From: Phormidesmis sp963710175 | Lineage (GTDB): Bacteria; Cyanobacteriota; Cyanobacteriia; Phormidesmidales; Phormidesmidaceae | DNA length: 64,000 nt | Reading direction: 5' to 3' | Assembly (NCBI GenBank): GCA_963710175.1 | Contig: CAVPZC010000003.1 | Location: 62,001 to 126,000 of the forward strand | Part shown: piece after piece, positions 25,218-34,164 of the stretch | How positions within the stretch are numbered: position 1 is the first letter of the stretch | Layout: each line of letters begins with the position of its first letter | Program-made: the position numbers and the translations under genes | Notes under the pieces: generated by a model | What the model saw: the letters and a program-made list of their open reading frames with translations, nothing else | Told to the model about the DNA's origin: nothing | The model's database searches: none

Positions 25218-26297
25218 TTAGCCTGACTTTGGTTGAGCAATCAACCGCTTGGCATAGGCTTTCTCAGTGATATGGCAGACGGCGATTATTCCGGCCACCG
25301 CTGGCAAAAATAACAGCGTGATCAGCGATGACGGTAACGACAGTTTGTCTACCGTCACCCATGCAAAGAAAGCCAGTACGGGTCTGTGGATTAGATAAGT
25401 AAAGTAGGCTCCTGAGGCAATGTATTTAAGCCCTGTGGCAACCCAATTCAGCTGCTTCGTCTGTACTACAAAGCGCAAAAAACACAGAATGGCAATCAGC
25501 GATAAGGCCATTAGCAGATACGTCTTCAAAATAGGCAGCACAAAGTATCCCGTATTCTCTGCTGTATTTTCTCCTTGCCATCTGTCATAGATGACGGCCC
25601 CGCCCCACAGTTGCATGTGCAACATGTAAAGGCCCACGAAGCTTACTGATGCTAATAGTCCCCACCTTCCTTTGAATAGAAAGGGTAGTGTACGAGTTCG
25701 TCTGACGATTATTCCACCGATAAAAGCTGGAAAATAGCCAAAAAATCGGATGTCTATCATGTTGAATCTGTATCGGATAGCCAGCGTCACCAACAAAATT
25801 AATATCAGGCAGCGTACTAAATAGGCAGTAGTCTCTCTTTTGACAATCAGCGGGTATATTGCGTACATCGGCAGCAGCAGGCCGACATACCACAGCGTAA
25901 AGATTGATCGAAACTTAGGGTAGAGCAGGACTTGAAGGCCAAGAGCATGAACTACTGTAGTAACCGATAGGATTGAGAAAGGCAGGGAGCGGTTTATCTT
26001 TAGAGCGCCGAACACTCCTAAGAAGATAACTAGCGTCACAAGATAAGGCACGTACATTCGCCAGAAGCGCCGCTGAATATAGCTTTTTATCTGTAATCCA
26101 CCCTTTCTTAGCCGCGTATTCTCAAGCCCGTAGCCGGTCAAAAAAGCAAAGGCTCCTAAGCCAATCAATATAAACCCATGCTTTCCGTATTCAAACCAGG
26201 GGTGATCTCCGATGTAATCGGGCGTATGGGCCAGCAGCACGGAAATGATAGCTACTCCTCGCAGCAAATCGAGTTCTGGGATTCTATCTCGTTGCAT
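25218..26297 (-). CDS. acyltransferase 3 family membrane protein
   Basis: This is a 359-residue polytopic protein of the AT3 (OafA/YrhL) family, which moves acetyl or other acyl groups onto sugars. The N-terminus carries the family signature (RIPELDLLRGVAIISVLLAH) with the catalytic-site His, and about ten hydrophobic segments follow. Unlike OafA it has no C-terminal SGNH domain, so it acts alone or with a separate partner. The next genes on the same strand are glycosyltransferases, pointing to surface-glycan acylation; the acceptor is unknown. Its base composition is more AT-rich than its neighbours, which hints at transfer. Confidence 0.85.
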   Translation of the reverse strand: MQRDRIPELDLLRGVAIISVLLAHTPDYIGDHPWFEYGKHGFILIGLGAFAFLTGYGLENTRLRKGGLQIKSYIQRRFWRMYVPYLVTLVIFLGVFGALKINRSLPFSILSVTTVVHALGLQVLLYPKFRSIFTLWYVGLLLPMYAIYPLIVKRETTAYLVRCLILILLVTLAIRYRFNMIDIRFFGYFPAFIGGIIVRRTRTLPFLFKGRWGLLASVSFVGLYMLHMQLWGGAVIYDRWQGENTAENTGYFVLPILKTYLLMALSLIAILCFLRFVVQTKQLNWVATGLKYIASGAYFTYLIHRPVLAFFAWVTVDKLSLPSSLITLLFLPAVAGIIAVCHITEKAYAKRLIAQPKSG

Positions 26298-26644
26298 AGT
26301 AAATGAGGGTAGTGCGCTGTCAGCAGGAAGCCGTTCTGGCCACTGGCTGTGCTTATTTGCCTTGCTTAACGAGTCTTTATAGGGCTTTAAATTCTAAATT
26401 TGAGCCAATTTTTTGCGAGCAGAGCAGAGTTAGCTTTGAGATTATCGATAGGGAGGGAGAGGCTTCAGCTTTAGTGAAAGTCTATCCACTCTGCCTTTAG
26501 CTCTGCGCAGACGGTTCCGCAGGCGAAAGCAGTGCCACTCTTATGATGGCACAGGTTTTTTTATCCGGACGCTATTTAGACGAGCGGCGCGGCCACAATA
26601 TCGGGAATATCGGGCAATCTAAAACTGACTGGGCCATACCCCAG
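26298..26644. other. intergenic stretch, no supported gene
   Basis: These 347 bp lie between the start of the AT3 gene and the stop of the glycosyltransferase. Two plus-strand open frames cross it, but neither has a convincing ribosome-binding site or protein pattern. I see no clear hairpin. Confidence 0.4.
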
Positions 26645-27871
26645 CTACGTCGCGTTCAGCAAAATCTGCTCATATCGGCTGCCGGCGATCGCCCAAGTAA
26701 AGCCTTCCTCAATCATCTTCCGCCCATTTTCAGAGAGCATTTGACGCAGCGTAGCCGAATCAAACAGTCGGCCAATCGCTGCTGCGTATTCGTCTGCTGT
26801 ATTTGCTCGCAAAGCCCGCAGCGGAACGCCATCGCCCTCTGTGCTCAGGCCTTCTAAACCGCGATCACTTGCCACCACCGGAATCCCTGCCGCCATCGCT
26901 TCCAGGGTTTTATTTTTAATGCCATAGCCCGTACGCATGGGCACCACACATACAGTCGAATCATGTAGATAGGGCGTCATATCAGGAACCTTTCCTGTGA
27001 CTTCCACATTGGGCAGCTCCTGCAAGGCCTTTACCGCTGGCGTCGGCCTAGCGCCTACTAATGACAGAGTTGCCTGAGGATAGGCCTTTTGCACCAGGGG
27101 AAAGACGTCTTTGGCTAAAAAAGTCACCGCATCTATATTAGGCAAATTATCCATAGCCCCGATGAAAACTAGACGGTGACCTCCCGGATCTTGAGGGCGG
27201 GGAGTAAACATGTCTAGATCGACGCCATTGGGAATAACCGAGATACGTTCTTTGCCGCTCAAATCGGCCATCTGCTGCTGGTCCTCAGCGGTGGTGACTA
27301 CTAAGTCAGAAAACTTTTGGCAGTAGCGCTGCTCATAGCGTTTGAGCAGTGGCAGGTTGAGGCGATCGCGCCAAGGCTTTTCAGCGGTACCGCCCGCTAG
27401 CTGATGCGCGCAAGTGCCATACACAGAGCTGTGAATATTCACCACGGACTTAGGAATATACCGCTCAATATCTGCCGGTACGTACACTTCATTCACACTG
27501 TGCTCGCAGGTAATCGCATCGAAATCACCGCTAGCAATCTGCTGATTTACCCAGGCCTGCATTTCATCCGACCGAGTAGTGATCACACTCGGCGGGGTAC
27601 CTCCTACGGCAAAATTTGCTAAGCGCTGTACTTTCCCAAAAGTGCCAGAGGCCTGCTCGCTCCCAGCCGGGCGAGAAAATACAGCCAATCGATCTACCCA
27701 GTCCTTCAAGGCCGTAACCTCATCATCCGTCACGTCCGATGAGCGATGCGTCGCCAGCGAAATGTGATGATTTTGCTGCTTGAGATACTTAAGCAGATTA
27801 AACGTTCTTACCGAGGTTCCCCCCCTGGTAGGCGGATAGGGAAACGTCGCCGAGAGCATCAAAATATTCAT
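26645..27871 (-). CDS. glycosyltransferase family 4 protein
   Basis: This is a GT-B-fold retaining glycosyltransferase of 408 residues. The start, MNILMLSATFPYPPTRGGTSVRTFNLLKYL, is the acceptor-side loop. The C-terminal nucleotide-sugar site has VIPNGVDLDMFTP, LVFIGAMDNLPN and KNKTLEAMAAGIPVVASDRGLEGL. It resembles exopolysaccharide-associated sugar transferases (Stp1-like). The donor sugar and acceptor cannot be deduced. It lies 5 bp after the GT2 gene on the same strand, so both are cotranscribed. Confidence 0.88.
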   Translation of the reverse strand: MNILMLSATFPYPPTRGGTSVRTFNLLKYLKQQNHHISLATHRSSDVTDDEVTALKDWVDRLAVFSRPAGSEQASGTFGKVQRLANFAVGGTPPSVITTRSDEMQAWVNQQIASGDFDAITCEHSVNEVYVPADIERYIPKSVVNIHSSVYGTCAHQLAGGTAEKPWRDRLNLPLLKRYEQRYCQKFSDLVVTTAEDQQQMADLSGKERISVIPNGVDLDMFTPRPQDPGGHRLVFIGAMDNLPNIDAVTFLAKDVFPLVQKAYPQATLSLVGARPTPAVKALQELPNVEVTGKVPDMTPYLHDSTVCVVPMRTGYGIKNKTLEAMAAGIPVVASDRGLEGLSTEGDGVPLRALRANTADEYAAAIGRLFDSATLRQMLSENGRKMIEEGFTWAIAGSRYEQILLNAT

Positions 27872-27876
27872 TTCAG

Positions 27877-28875
27877 CTAGTTAGAGTGTTCGATGGCATG
27901 ATGAAGCGCCGGGAGATAGGCCTTCTCCCGAGCCTTGTCTGGCAGCTGGGCTTCTTTCTGCCCGTGATCGCGGGCCCGCGCGCAGTAAATATTTAAAGGT
28001 GTCGTCAGCATACCCACAGCCGGTTCCCCCGCAAAAGCAAACTGCGCAGCCGCCTTGGGAAAATCTTTGAGCCCCCATCGAAGCAGGCTACGGTTACGCT
28101 CTTTTTTGGGCAGCGGCCAAGCCAACTTCACCCCGTGTAAATCATGCAGGTATCGATTCGATTTGCCATAGCGATACCACTGGGCATACAGATCTTTCAG
28201 CGTTTGTCGGTGGCGATGTTGAATCACCGCATCTGTAGCATAGTGAATCTTCCAGTGTCCTTCTCGCTGCACCCGCCAGCAAATATCGGCATCGCCGCCC
28301 GTCGTCATATAGGGGCGAAATAAACCAGTTTTCTCCAGCGCCCTCAAGCGAATTCCTAAATTTGCCGTTTGTCCGTACGGACAAAACTGATGGGCCAGCG
28401 TATCTTTCTGACTCATGGTGTGTTTGTGCTCGGCATAGCTCTCAAGCCAGGTCGTTCCTGGAAAGGCCGTAATTTCGCCTGCAACCAACCCAATTTTTTC
28501 GTCTCGAAAGGGCTGCATCAAGCCCGTCAACCATTCGGGCTGTGGGTAGCAGTCAGCATCGGTAAAGGCTAAAAATTCGCCAGTCGCCTGCCGAATGCCA
28601 GTATTGCGGGCAGCATAGGCACTCTGAATCTCCCGTTCACTCAGGGCTTTGAAGGTCAGCCCTTTCGCGGCGAACTGATCGGTGGCGTCGGCTAGAATCT
28701 GGGGGGTGCGATCGCTACTGGCATTGTCTATCAGCAAATACTCCACCTGCGCTGCCGGATAGGTCTGCGCCATCAAGCAGTCGAGTAGGCCCGGCAGATC
28801 TTGTTCGCCATTGTAAACAGGCACAATGACAGAAACTTTAGGAAAGTAGGAAGTAAGCTCAGAGACCGCGATCAT
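27877..28875 (-). CDS. glycosyltransferase family 2 protein
   Basis: This is an inverting GT-A glycosyltransferase of 332 residues. Visible motifs are VSVIVPVYNGEQDLPGLL at the nucleotide-binding start, LLIDNASSDRT, and the DXD-type motif FTDADCYPQPEWL. A later RVQREGHW segment corresponds to the catalytic region. It has no membrane helix. It is the first gene of a two-gene unit with the GT4 gene. Confidence 0.88.
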   Translation of the reverse strand: MIAVSELTSYFPKVSVIVPVYNGEQDLPGLLDCLMAQTYPAAQVEYLLIDNASSDRTPQILADATDQFAAKGLTFKALSEREIQSAYAARNTGIRQATGEFLAFTDADCYPQPEWLTGLMQPFRDEKIGLVAGEITAFPGTTWLESYAEHKHTMSQKDTLAHQFCPYGQTANLGIRLRALEKTGLFRPYMTTGGDADICWRVQREGHWKIHYATDAVIQHRHRQTLKDLYAQWYRYGKSNRYLHDLHGVKLAWPLPKKERNRSLLRWGLKDFPKAAAQFAFAGEPAVGMLTTPLNIYCARARDHGQKEAQLPDKAREKAYLPALHHAIEHSN

Positions 28876-29117
28876 GAAAAGTGCCTATTGTGTCAAGTTC
28901 ATTGATCTAAGGTACCTGCTGATCATCTCAGCTTTTCCCATATTCACTGACAATGAGGGAACGATCTTCAACATATTCTTACAAGATCTAGCTTGCCCAC
29001 GAAGAATATTTACATGCAGTTAATCCTGGCTACCGAGTCAGCTATTACGCTGTCTACAGATCAGCAGCTTTCATCCCCTGCCAAGCCGTCCCTTAAAACT
29101 ATTAAAACTATAGTCCT

Positions 29118-30149
29118 GTGCCTAACGATTCTTCTCCCAGCAGCAATGCGGCGGCTCGGCCTAAAGTCAGCGTTTGCATTCCCACTTACAACCGCGCCGA
29201 GATTTTGCCCTACGCGGTAGAAAGCGTGCTGAGCCAAACCTACGCCGATTTTGAGCTGCTGATTTGCGACGACGCCTCTCCCGACCATACTGCTAAAGTC
29301 GTTAGCCAGTGGTCAGATCCGCGCATTCGCTACATTCGCCATCCTCAAAATATCAAACGCAGTCGCAATATGCGCTCTGGCTACGAGGCGGCTCGGGGTG
29401 AATATTTCATCAAATTTGACGATGACGACGCCCTCACATCGACTTTTCTAGAAAAAGCAGTCGCCATCTTAGAGAGCCAACCCGAGGTGGATTTCGTCTG
29501 CTCCGATCACTGGGTGATCAATGCCCGTAATCAGCGAGACGAGGCAGCGACGGCAGCTAACTCAGCAAAGTGGGGAAAGGATCGGTTGAACCACGGCACC
29601 ATCGACGATCTGCTCACAGAAACTTTCGTCCATCAGAGCCTCCAGGTAGGCTCCTCGCTCTTTCGCAAAAGCAGCCTGGAAGCGGTAGATTTTATGCGGT
29701 TTGAGGCCGATGGCTGCGAAGACTTCGACCTGCTGGTGAGATGTGCGATCGCCCACCAAACCGCCTACTTCATCCCTGAGCGCCTGATGGAATATCGCTT
29801 TCACGGTGGACAGACCAGCCTCAAGCAAGACATTCATTTCCTCACTGCCAAGTCTTTTTGCCTGGAGAGCTATCGATTTCCCCAACGCCCCGATCTAGAG
29901 CAGGCCCGTACCCGTAAATTGAGCGGGCTCAAGCAGGTATTGGCCATGCGTTTGATTGAGAAAGGCGAAACTCAGCAGGGCAGAACCCTAATTACCGAAC
30001 TTAAAAACAGCGGAGCCCTCTCCAGCAGAGCAAAGGTTGGCCAGCTGCTATCGTACCTGCCGAGCTGGGCCAGGCAGCTTGCGTTTCAGGGCTTCCGCCA
30101 AATGCGCCCGAAAGACTACAGCGAGAAAGTACGAAATGCAGCTGGATAA
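29118..30149 (+). CDS. glycosyltransferase family 2 protein
   Basis: This is a second GT-A enzyme of 343 residues, divergent from the GT2/GT4 pair. KVSVCIPTYNRAEILPYAVESVLSQTY opens the domain, LLICDDASPDHT gives the first acidic motif, and FIKFDDDDALTSTFLEKAV is the metal-binding DXD-type motif. EYRFHGGQTSL appears at the acceptor side. Translation starts at a GTG. The C-terminal 80 residues are basic and helical without a membrane segment. Confidence 0.87.
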   Translation: MPNDSSPSSNAAARPKVSVCIPTYNRAEILPYAVESVLSQTYADFELLICDDASPDHTAKVVSQWSDPRIRYIRHPQNIKRSRNMRSGYEAARGEYFIKFDDDDALTSTFLEKAVAILESQPEVDFVCSDHWVINARNQRDEAATAANSAKWGKDRLNHGTIDDLLTETFVHQSLQVGSSLFRKSSLEAVDFMRFEADGCEDFDLLVRCAIAHQTAYFIPERLMEYRFHGGQTSLKQDIHFLTAKSFCLESYRFPQRPDLEQARTRKLSGLKQVLAMRLIEKGETQQGRTLITELKNSGALSSRAKVGQLLSYLPSWARQLAFQGFRQMRPKDYSEKVRNAAG

Positions 30150-30200
30150 GCTATTCTCCAATAACGAAGCATTGCCCTAGTATCGCCATGTCCGAACGCT

Positions 30201-31121
30201 ATGCGAAAAGTACAGATTCTCTGCTGCGGACTGCTGATACTGACGGGTTTAGCTTGGTTGGGATCTAAAAATCTCAGTAAAACTTTCTTAGCAGCTGCAA
30301 AATCAGAGCAAGTCTCAGAAAAAATATCAGACCCCGCTTTAGATCAAGCCGTCACTTACCAAACCCACCATCTGAGCCAAGCCACAGTACATATGGTGAC
30401 TGTGCCTGCTGGAACGCCTATTTCCGTAGCCGTAGCCGATGAACTCACAACGGTTGAAGCGTTTGCCCACCGCGAAAATGCCCTGGCTGTCCTCAACGGC
30501 GGCTTTTTCGATCCGCAAAACGGTAAAACCACTTCTTACCTGACTGCTCAGGGCCAACCGGCTGGCAACCCAATTGATAATGAACGACTGACAGAGAATC
30601 CCACACTAGAGACCTATCTCGATCAGATCTTTAATCGCTCAGAGTTTCGGGCTTACCGCTGTGACTCGTCTGCCATCCTGCGCTATGACATCACCTTACA
30701 TAGCACGCCCCTACCGAATGGATGCGAGCTAGAGAGTGCACTGGGGGCGGGGCCTCAGCTGTTGCCGGAAGATACGGCCACTGCTGAAGCCTTTACCGAC
30801 TATGAAAGTGGCGAACTTGTTCGCGATGCCATTGGCAGCGTGCAGCCTAATGCCCGAAGTGTGATCGCCCTTCAACCAGACGGAACCGTGCGTCTATTCA
30901 TGGTGGCCCAGCGCCCGAATGCTCCCGGCATGACCCTAAGTGAGCTATCAGAATTTGTCGCCTCTCTAGGCGCGACTCAGCTACTCAATTTGGATGGAGG
31001 CAGCTCATCCTCGCTCTACTACAAAGGTCAAACTTATCTAGGCCGTCTCGATACCAATGGCAACTGGGTCGAACGACCAGTAAAATCGGTCATTATAGTC
31101 GGACAGCAGCCTTCCCAGTAA
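30201..31121 (+). CDS. secreted phosphodiester glycosidase domain protein (NAGPA-like)
   Basis: A signal peptide (ILCCGLLILTGLAWLGS) leads a domain of about 250 residues resembling the uncovering enzyme N-acetylglucosamine-1-phosphodiester alpha-N-acetylglucosaminidase (NAGPA). The family motifs are present: AVLNGGFFDPQNG, ARSVIALQPDGTVRLFMV, and LLNLDGGSSSSLYY near the end. Members hydrolyse phosphodiester-linked sugars outside the cell, such as those on wall or surface polymers. It follows the GT2 gene by 51 bp. Placing it in surface-polymer editing is inference from its neighbours. Confidence 0.83.
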   Translation: MRKVQILCCGLLILTGLAWLGSKNLSKTFLAAAKSEQVSEKISDPALDQAVTYQTHHLSQATVHMVTVPAGTPISVAVADELTTVEAFAHRENALAVLNGGFFDPQNGKTTSYLTAQGQPAGNPIDNERLTENPTLETYLDQIFNRSEFRAYRCDSSAILRYDITLHSTPLPNGCELESALGAGPQLLPEDTATAEAFTDYESGELVRDAIGSVQPNARSVIALQPDGTVRLFMVAQRPNAPGMTLSELSEFVASLGATQLLNLDGGSSSSLYYKGQTYLGRLDTNGNWVERPVKSVIIVGQQPSQ

Positions 31122-31212
31122 ACTAAACCGCGCTGTCACTACTTGTTTTTTGCCTTGTCTCCAAACACAGTGCAGGCTAGTAGTCTTAGTGCAAGTCTAG
31201 AAGCGCTGTCTG

Positions 31213-31914
31213 CTAGAAAGTGAGCTGCATAACTTCTACATGGCCTGCTACTACCAGTGCGCCGACGTAGCCCTCTGGCAAAGCAAGCGTATGTAAGCGC
31301 CACCCGTCCGAGCAGCTGTGGGGCACACAGATAAGCCGAGGGGGAGTCAGCTGCACCTCTACTGTTTGCGTCGACTGAGTCAGACCCAGTCCAATCGCTT
31401 TGAGGTAGGCTTCCTTACAGGTCCAAGTTTGTAGAAAAGCGCGCGGTTGGTCGTCAGCAGATTGAGCTCTTACCTGAGTTTTCTCTCGATCTGATAGGCA
31501 ACGGTCTATCAGGCGCTCTAGCCGCTTAATGGGTTTAATGCCTTCTATATCTATACCCACTTTTCGCTGGTATCCCAGAGCGCAGAGCGCTAGCTCACCT
31601 GAGTGAGTGAGATTGAAGTGAAAATCACGCTCCGTTTGGGACAGGGCACTCCTCCGAGCAGCAGACAACTTCCTAATAAAAGGCTTGCCATACTCCCCAT
31701 AGCAAAAGTCGATCTGGTCCGGCGACTGATGAAGCTGGTAAGCCAATATATGCCGGAGGGCACCTCGCGACACAATAAAACGGCGTTTATCGTCAGCAAA
31801 CCGAAAGCGGTTTGCCCTAGATTTTTCCTCTATGGAAAGGCAGGCAAAATACTTCTCTAGAGTATCTGGCGGCACTTCTAGATGAATTTGCCAAATCTGA
31901 ACCAAATCACTCAT
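31213..31914 (-). CDS. 4'-phosphopantetheinyl transferase (Sfp/HetI type)
   Basis: It attaches the phosphopantetheine arm of CoA to a serine of carrier proteins. The Sfp-family motifs are complete: FNLTHSGELALCAL, the metal-binding KVGIDIEGI near the centre, and FLQTWTCKEAYLKAIGLGL. It is divergent from the FAAL-ACAD-ACP run starting at 32295, so it is a natural activator of that ACP (Ser51), although cyanobacterial PPTases are often the only one in the genome and serve all carriers. ATG 31914 (MSDLVQIWQ) is preferred to 31944. Confidence 0.88.
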   Translation of the reverse strand: MSDLVQIWQIHLEVPPDTLEKYFACLSIEEKSRANRFRFADDKRRFIVSRGALRHILAYQLHQSPDQIDFCYGEYGKPFIRKLSAARRSALSQTERDFHFNLTHSGELALCALGYQRKVGIDIEGIKPIKRLERLIDRCLSDREKTQVRAQSADDQPRAFLQTWTCKEAYLKAIGLGLTQSTQTVEVQLTPPRLICVPHSCSDGWRLHTLALPEGYVGALVVAGHVEVMQLTF

Positions 31915-32294
31915 ACATTGGCTGAAGTTAAAGCACTTTTGCACCTGGGAAGCATAAGAGAGTTGGATCCTGTGAACCCTCTCATCTGACCGCTCAGCGA
32001 CACACTGCTCTTATTTATCCCTGCAACGTAGAAACTTGTTTTTTCCATAAAGAAGATATGCAGCAGTGTGTGCCTCCCAAAAGGTTATGCCAGTATTTCT
32101 CCTAAGAAGCTGACTGACGAACTAACTCTCTTTGATGTTTCCTACTCGGGTTAGCTACCTTTATCGGCGCTGAGCGACCTTATGCATCACAGTCCACAAA
32201 CTCTCTCAGCCTGACTGCGATTTGCATCCATAGTACTGGTTCACAGTGCTGGCTTACAGAGCGCTATCCGATTGCTACTTCTCTGGCATCAGCA
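31915..32294. promoter_or_regulatory. divergent region upstream of the PPTase and the FAAL operon
   Basis: The 380 bp between the divergent start codons contain no supported gene. They must hold the promoters for the transferase and for the acyl-activation run. I find no clear -35/-10 pair or palindrome, and no ribosome-binding site before the FAAL ATG. Confidence 0.4.
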
Positions 32295-34148
32295 ATGGTT
32301 TATTCTCCACCTAAAAACATCCAGAGTGTCACCGATCAGGGCGTCACTCAATTCTCTACCCTGATTGAACTGCTCCAGTACAGGGCCAAAGAACAGCCCG
32401 ATGATCTGGCCTATCAGTTCTTGGTGGATGGCAAAAAAGAAGGCACTGCCTACACCTATGCCGATCTCGACGAACGAGCAAGAGCGATCGCGGCTCTCCT
32501 TCAGCAGCAGGAAGCTAAAGGCGAACGTGCCCTTTTGCTCTACCCGCAGGGTGTAGAAGTCGTCGCTGCTTTTTGTGGCAGCCTCTACGCCGGGGTGATC
32601 GCTATTCCCGTACCGCCACCCGATGCGGGCCGAATGAAGCGCACCCTGCCGCGCCTGCGCGAAATCATCAAAGATGCTCAAGCCACCATCGTCCTCAGCA
32701 ACGCCCGCATCATTGAGCTGATTCAAGACGCCGACATAGATTTTCCCGAGTTTGACACGATGCGCTGGATTGATACCGAAGCGGTAGATCTAGCCCTAGC
32801 TGAAGAGTGGCAAGATCCCGGCATCAATAAAGATGCACTGGCCTACTTGCAATACACCTCAGGCTCTACCTCTACGCCCAAAGGCGTGATGCTCAGCCAC
32901 TATAATCTGCTGCATCACTCTGCCTACTTACAGCGAGGCTGCGGCTACAGCGCTGACGGGCCGACCGTCACCTGGATGCCCTATTTTCACGACTACGGCC
33001 TTGTAGAAGGACTCATGCAGCCGCTATATAATGGCGCACCCTGCTACATCATGGCTCCGCTGGCATTTGTGAAGCGTCCTCTCCGCTGGCTACAAGCTAT
33101 TGAGAAATATGGTGCCACCCACAGTCAGGCCCCCAACTTTGCATATGACCTGTGCGTGCGCCGAACCAAGCCCGCCCAGCGCGAAGCCCTAGACCTCAGC
33201 CACTGGCTAAGCGCAGGTAACGCCGCCGAACCCATCAACCCTCGGGTGATGCGGGATTTCTGCGAAGCGTTTGCAGTTGCTGGCTTTCGTTGGGAGAGCT
33301 TCTCTCCTGCCTATGGTTTAGCCGAGGCCACGCTGCTAGTTTCCGCTACGCCAGCAGGCCGTGCCCCAATCATTTTGTCGCTAGAAGCCAGCCAGCTAGA
33401 GCAGGGCAAAGTTGTCCCAGCCAAATCTGATTCTTCCTACATACGGGAAGCCGTGAGCTGCGGCCCACTCGTTTGCGAGACTCAAGTCGCAATCGTTAAT
33501 CCCGACGATCTGACTCGCTGCGCCACTGATGAGATAGGTGAAATTTGGGTGAACGACCCCGGTGTTGCTCACGGCTACTGGCAGCGGCCCGATGCCACCA
33601 GAGAAACCTTCGAAGCTCAAATTGCTGGAGAGGGTGCAACCCGCTATCTACGCACGGGTGACTTAGGTTTTATAAAAGACGGTGAACTGTACATCACTGG
33701 CCGAATCAAAGACCTGATCATCATTCGCGGTACCAATCACTACCCTCAAGATATTGAGTGGACAGTGCAGCAAACCCACTCAGCCATGCGGCCAGACTAC
33801 GGCGCTTGCTTCTCCATCATCGAAGACGGAGAAGAACAGCTAATAGTCGTGCAGGAGATTGAGCGACAGCATCAGCAAAACCTGGAGGCAGACGAACTGA
33901 TTGCCGAGATTCGTCAGGCCATATCAGAGGCTCACGAGCTGCAAGTATACGCTGTGGCTCTAGTTAAGTCAGGTAACGTGCTGAAGACCTCTAGCGGCAA
34001 GATTCAGCGGCGCAAGTGTAAGACCAGCTTTTTGGCTGGAGATCTTGAGGTGCTCGCTGACTGGAGCGAAAACCCCAGACTTACTAGCAAGGTGCGCAGC
34101 CTGCAAGATGAGGTGGAATTCTTAGCCCGGCAACTGACTCAGAAATAA
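32295..34148 (+). CDS. fatty acyl-AMP ligase (FAAL)
   Basis: This 617-residue ANL-superfamily enzyme activates a fatty acid as acyl-AMP and hands it to a carrier protein rather than to CoA. The P-loop LAYLQYTSGSTSTPKGVMLSH lies near residue 185, a mid motif VTWMPYFHDYGLVEGLMQPLYNG near 223 is characteristic of FAALs (HDMGL-type), and YAGVIAIPVPPPD is in the N-terminal half. The C-terminal hinge YLRTGDLGFIKDGELYITGRIKDLIIIRGTNHYPQDIE is typical; so is the final lysine-containing SSGKIQRRKCK. It is the first gene of a seven-gene rightward run, 16 bp from the next. Confidence 0.9.
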   Translation: MVYSPPKNIQSVTDQGVTQFSTLIELLQYRAKEQPDDLAYQFLVDGKKEGTAYTYADLDERARAIAALLQQQEAKGERALLLYPQGVEVVAAFCGSLYAGVIAIPVPPPDAGRMKRTLPRLREIIKDAQATIVLSNARIIELIQDADIDFPEFDTMRWIDTEAVDLALAEEWQDPGINKDALAYLQYTSGSTSTPKGVMLSHYNLLHHSAYLQRGCGYSADGPTVTWMPYFHDYGLVEGLMQPLYNGAPCYIMAPLAFVKRPLRWLQAIEKYGATHSQAPNFAYDLCVRRTKPAQREALDLSHWLSAGNAAEPINPRVMRDFCEAFAVAGFRWESFSPAYGLAEATLLVSATPAGRAPIILSLEASQLEQGKVVPAKSDSSYIREAVSCGPLVCETQVAIVNPDDLTRCATDEIGEIWVNDPGVAHGYWQRPDATRETFEAQIAGEGATRYLRTGDLGFIKDGELYITGRIKDLIIIRGTNHYPQDIEWTVQQTHSAMRPDYGACFSIIEDGEEQLIVVQEIERQHQQNLEADELIAEIRQAISEAHELQVYAVALVKSGNVLKTSSGKIQRRKCKTSFLAGDLEVLADWSENPRLTSKVRSLQDEVEFLARQLTQK

Positions 34149-34164
34149 GCGAAGGAAGGCACTC

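Noticed and set aside
26543..26857. 104-codon plus-strand frame
   Set aside because: Most of it is antisense to the GT4 gene, which has clear family motifs.
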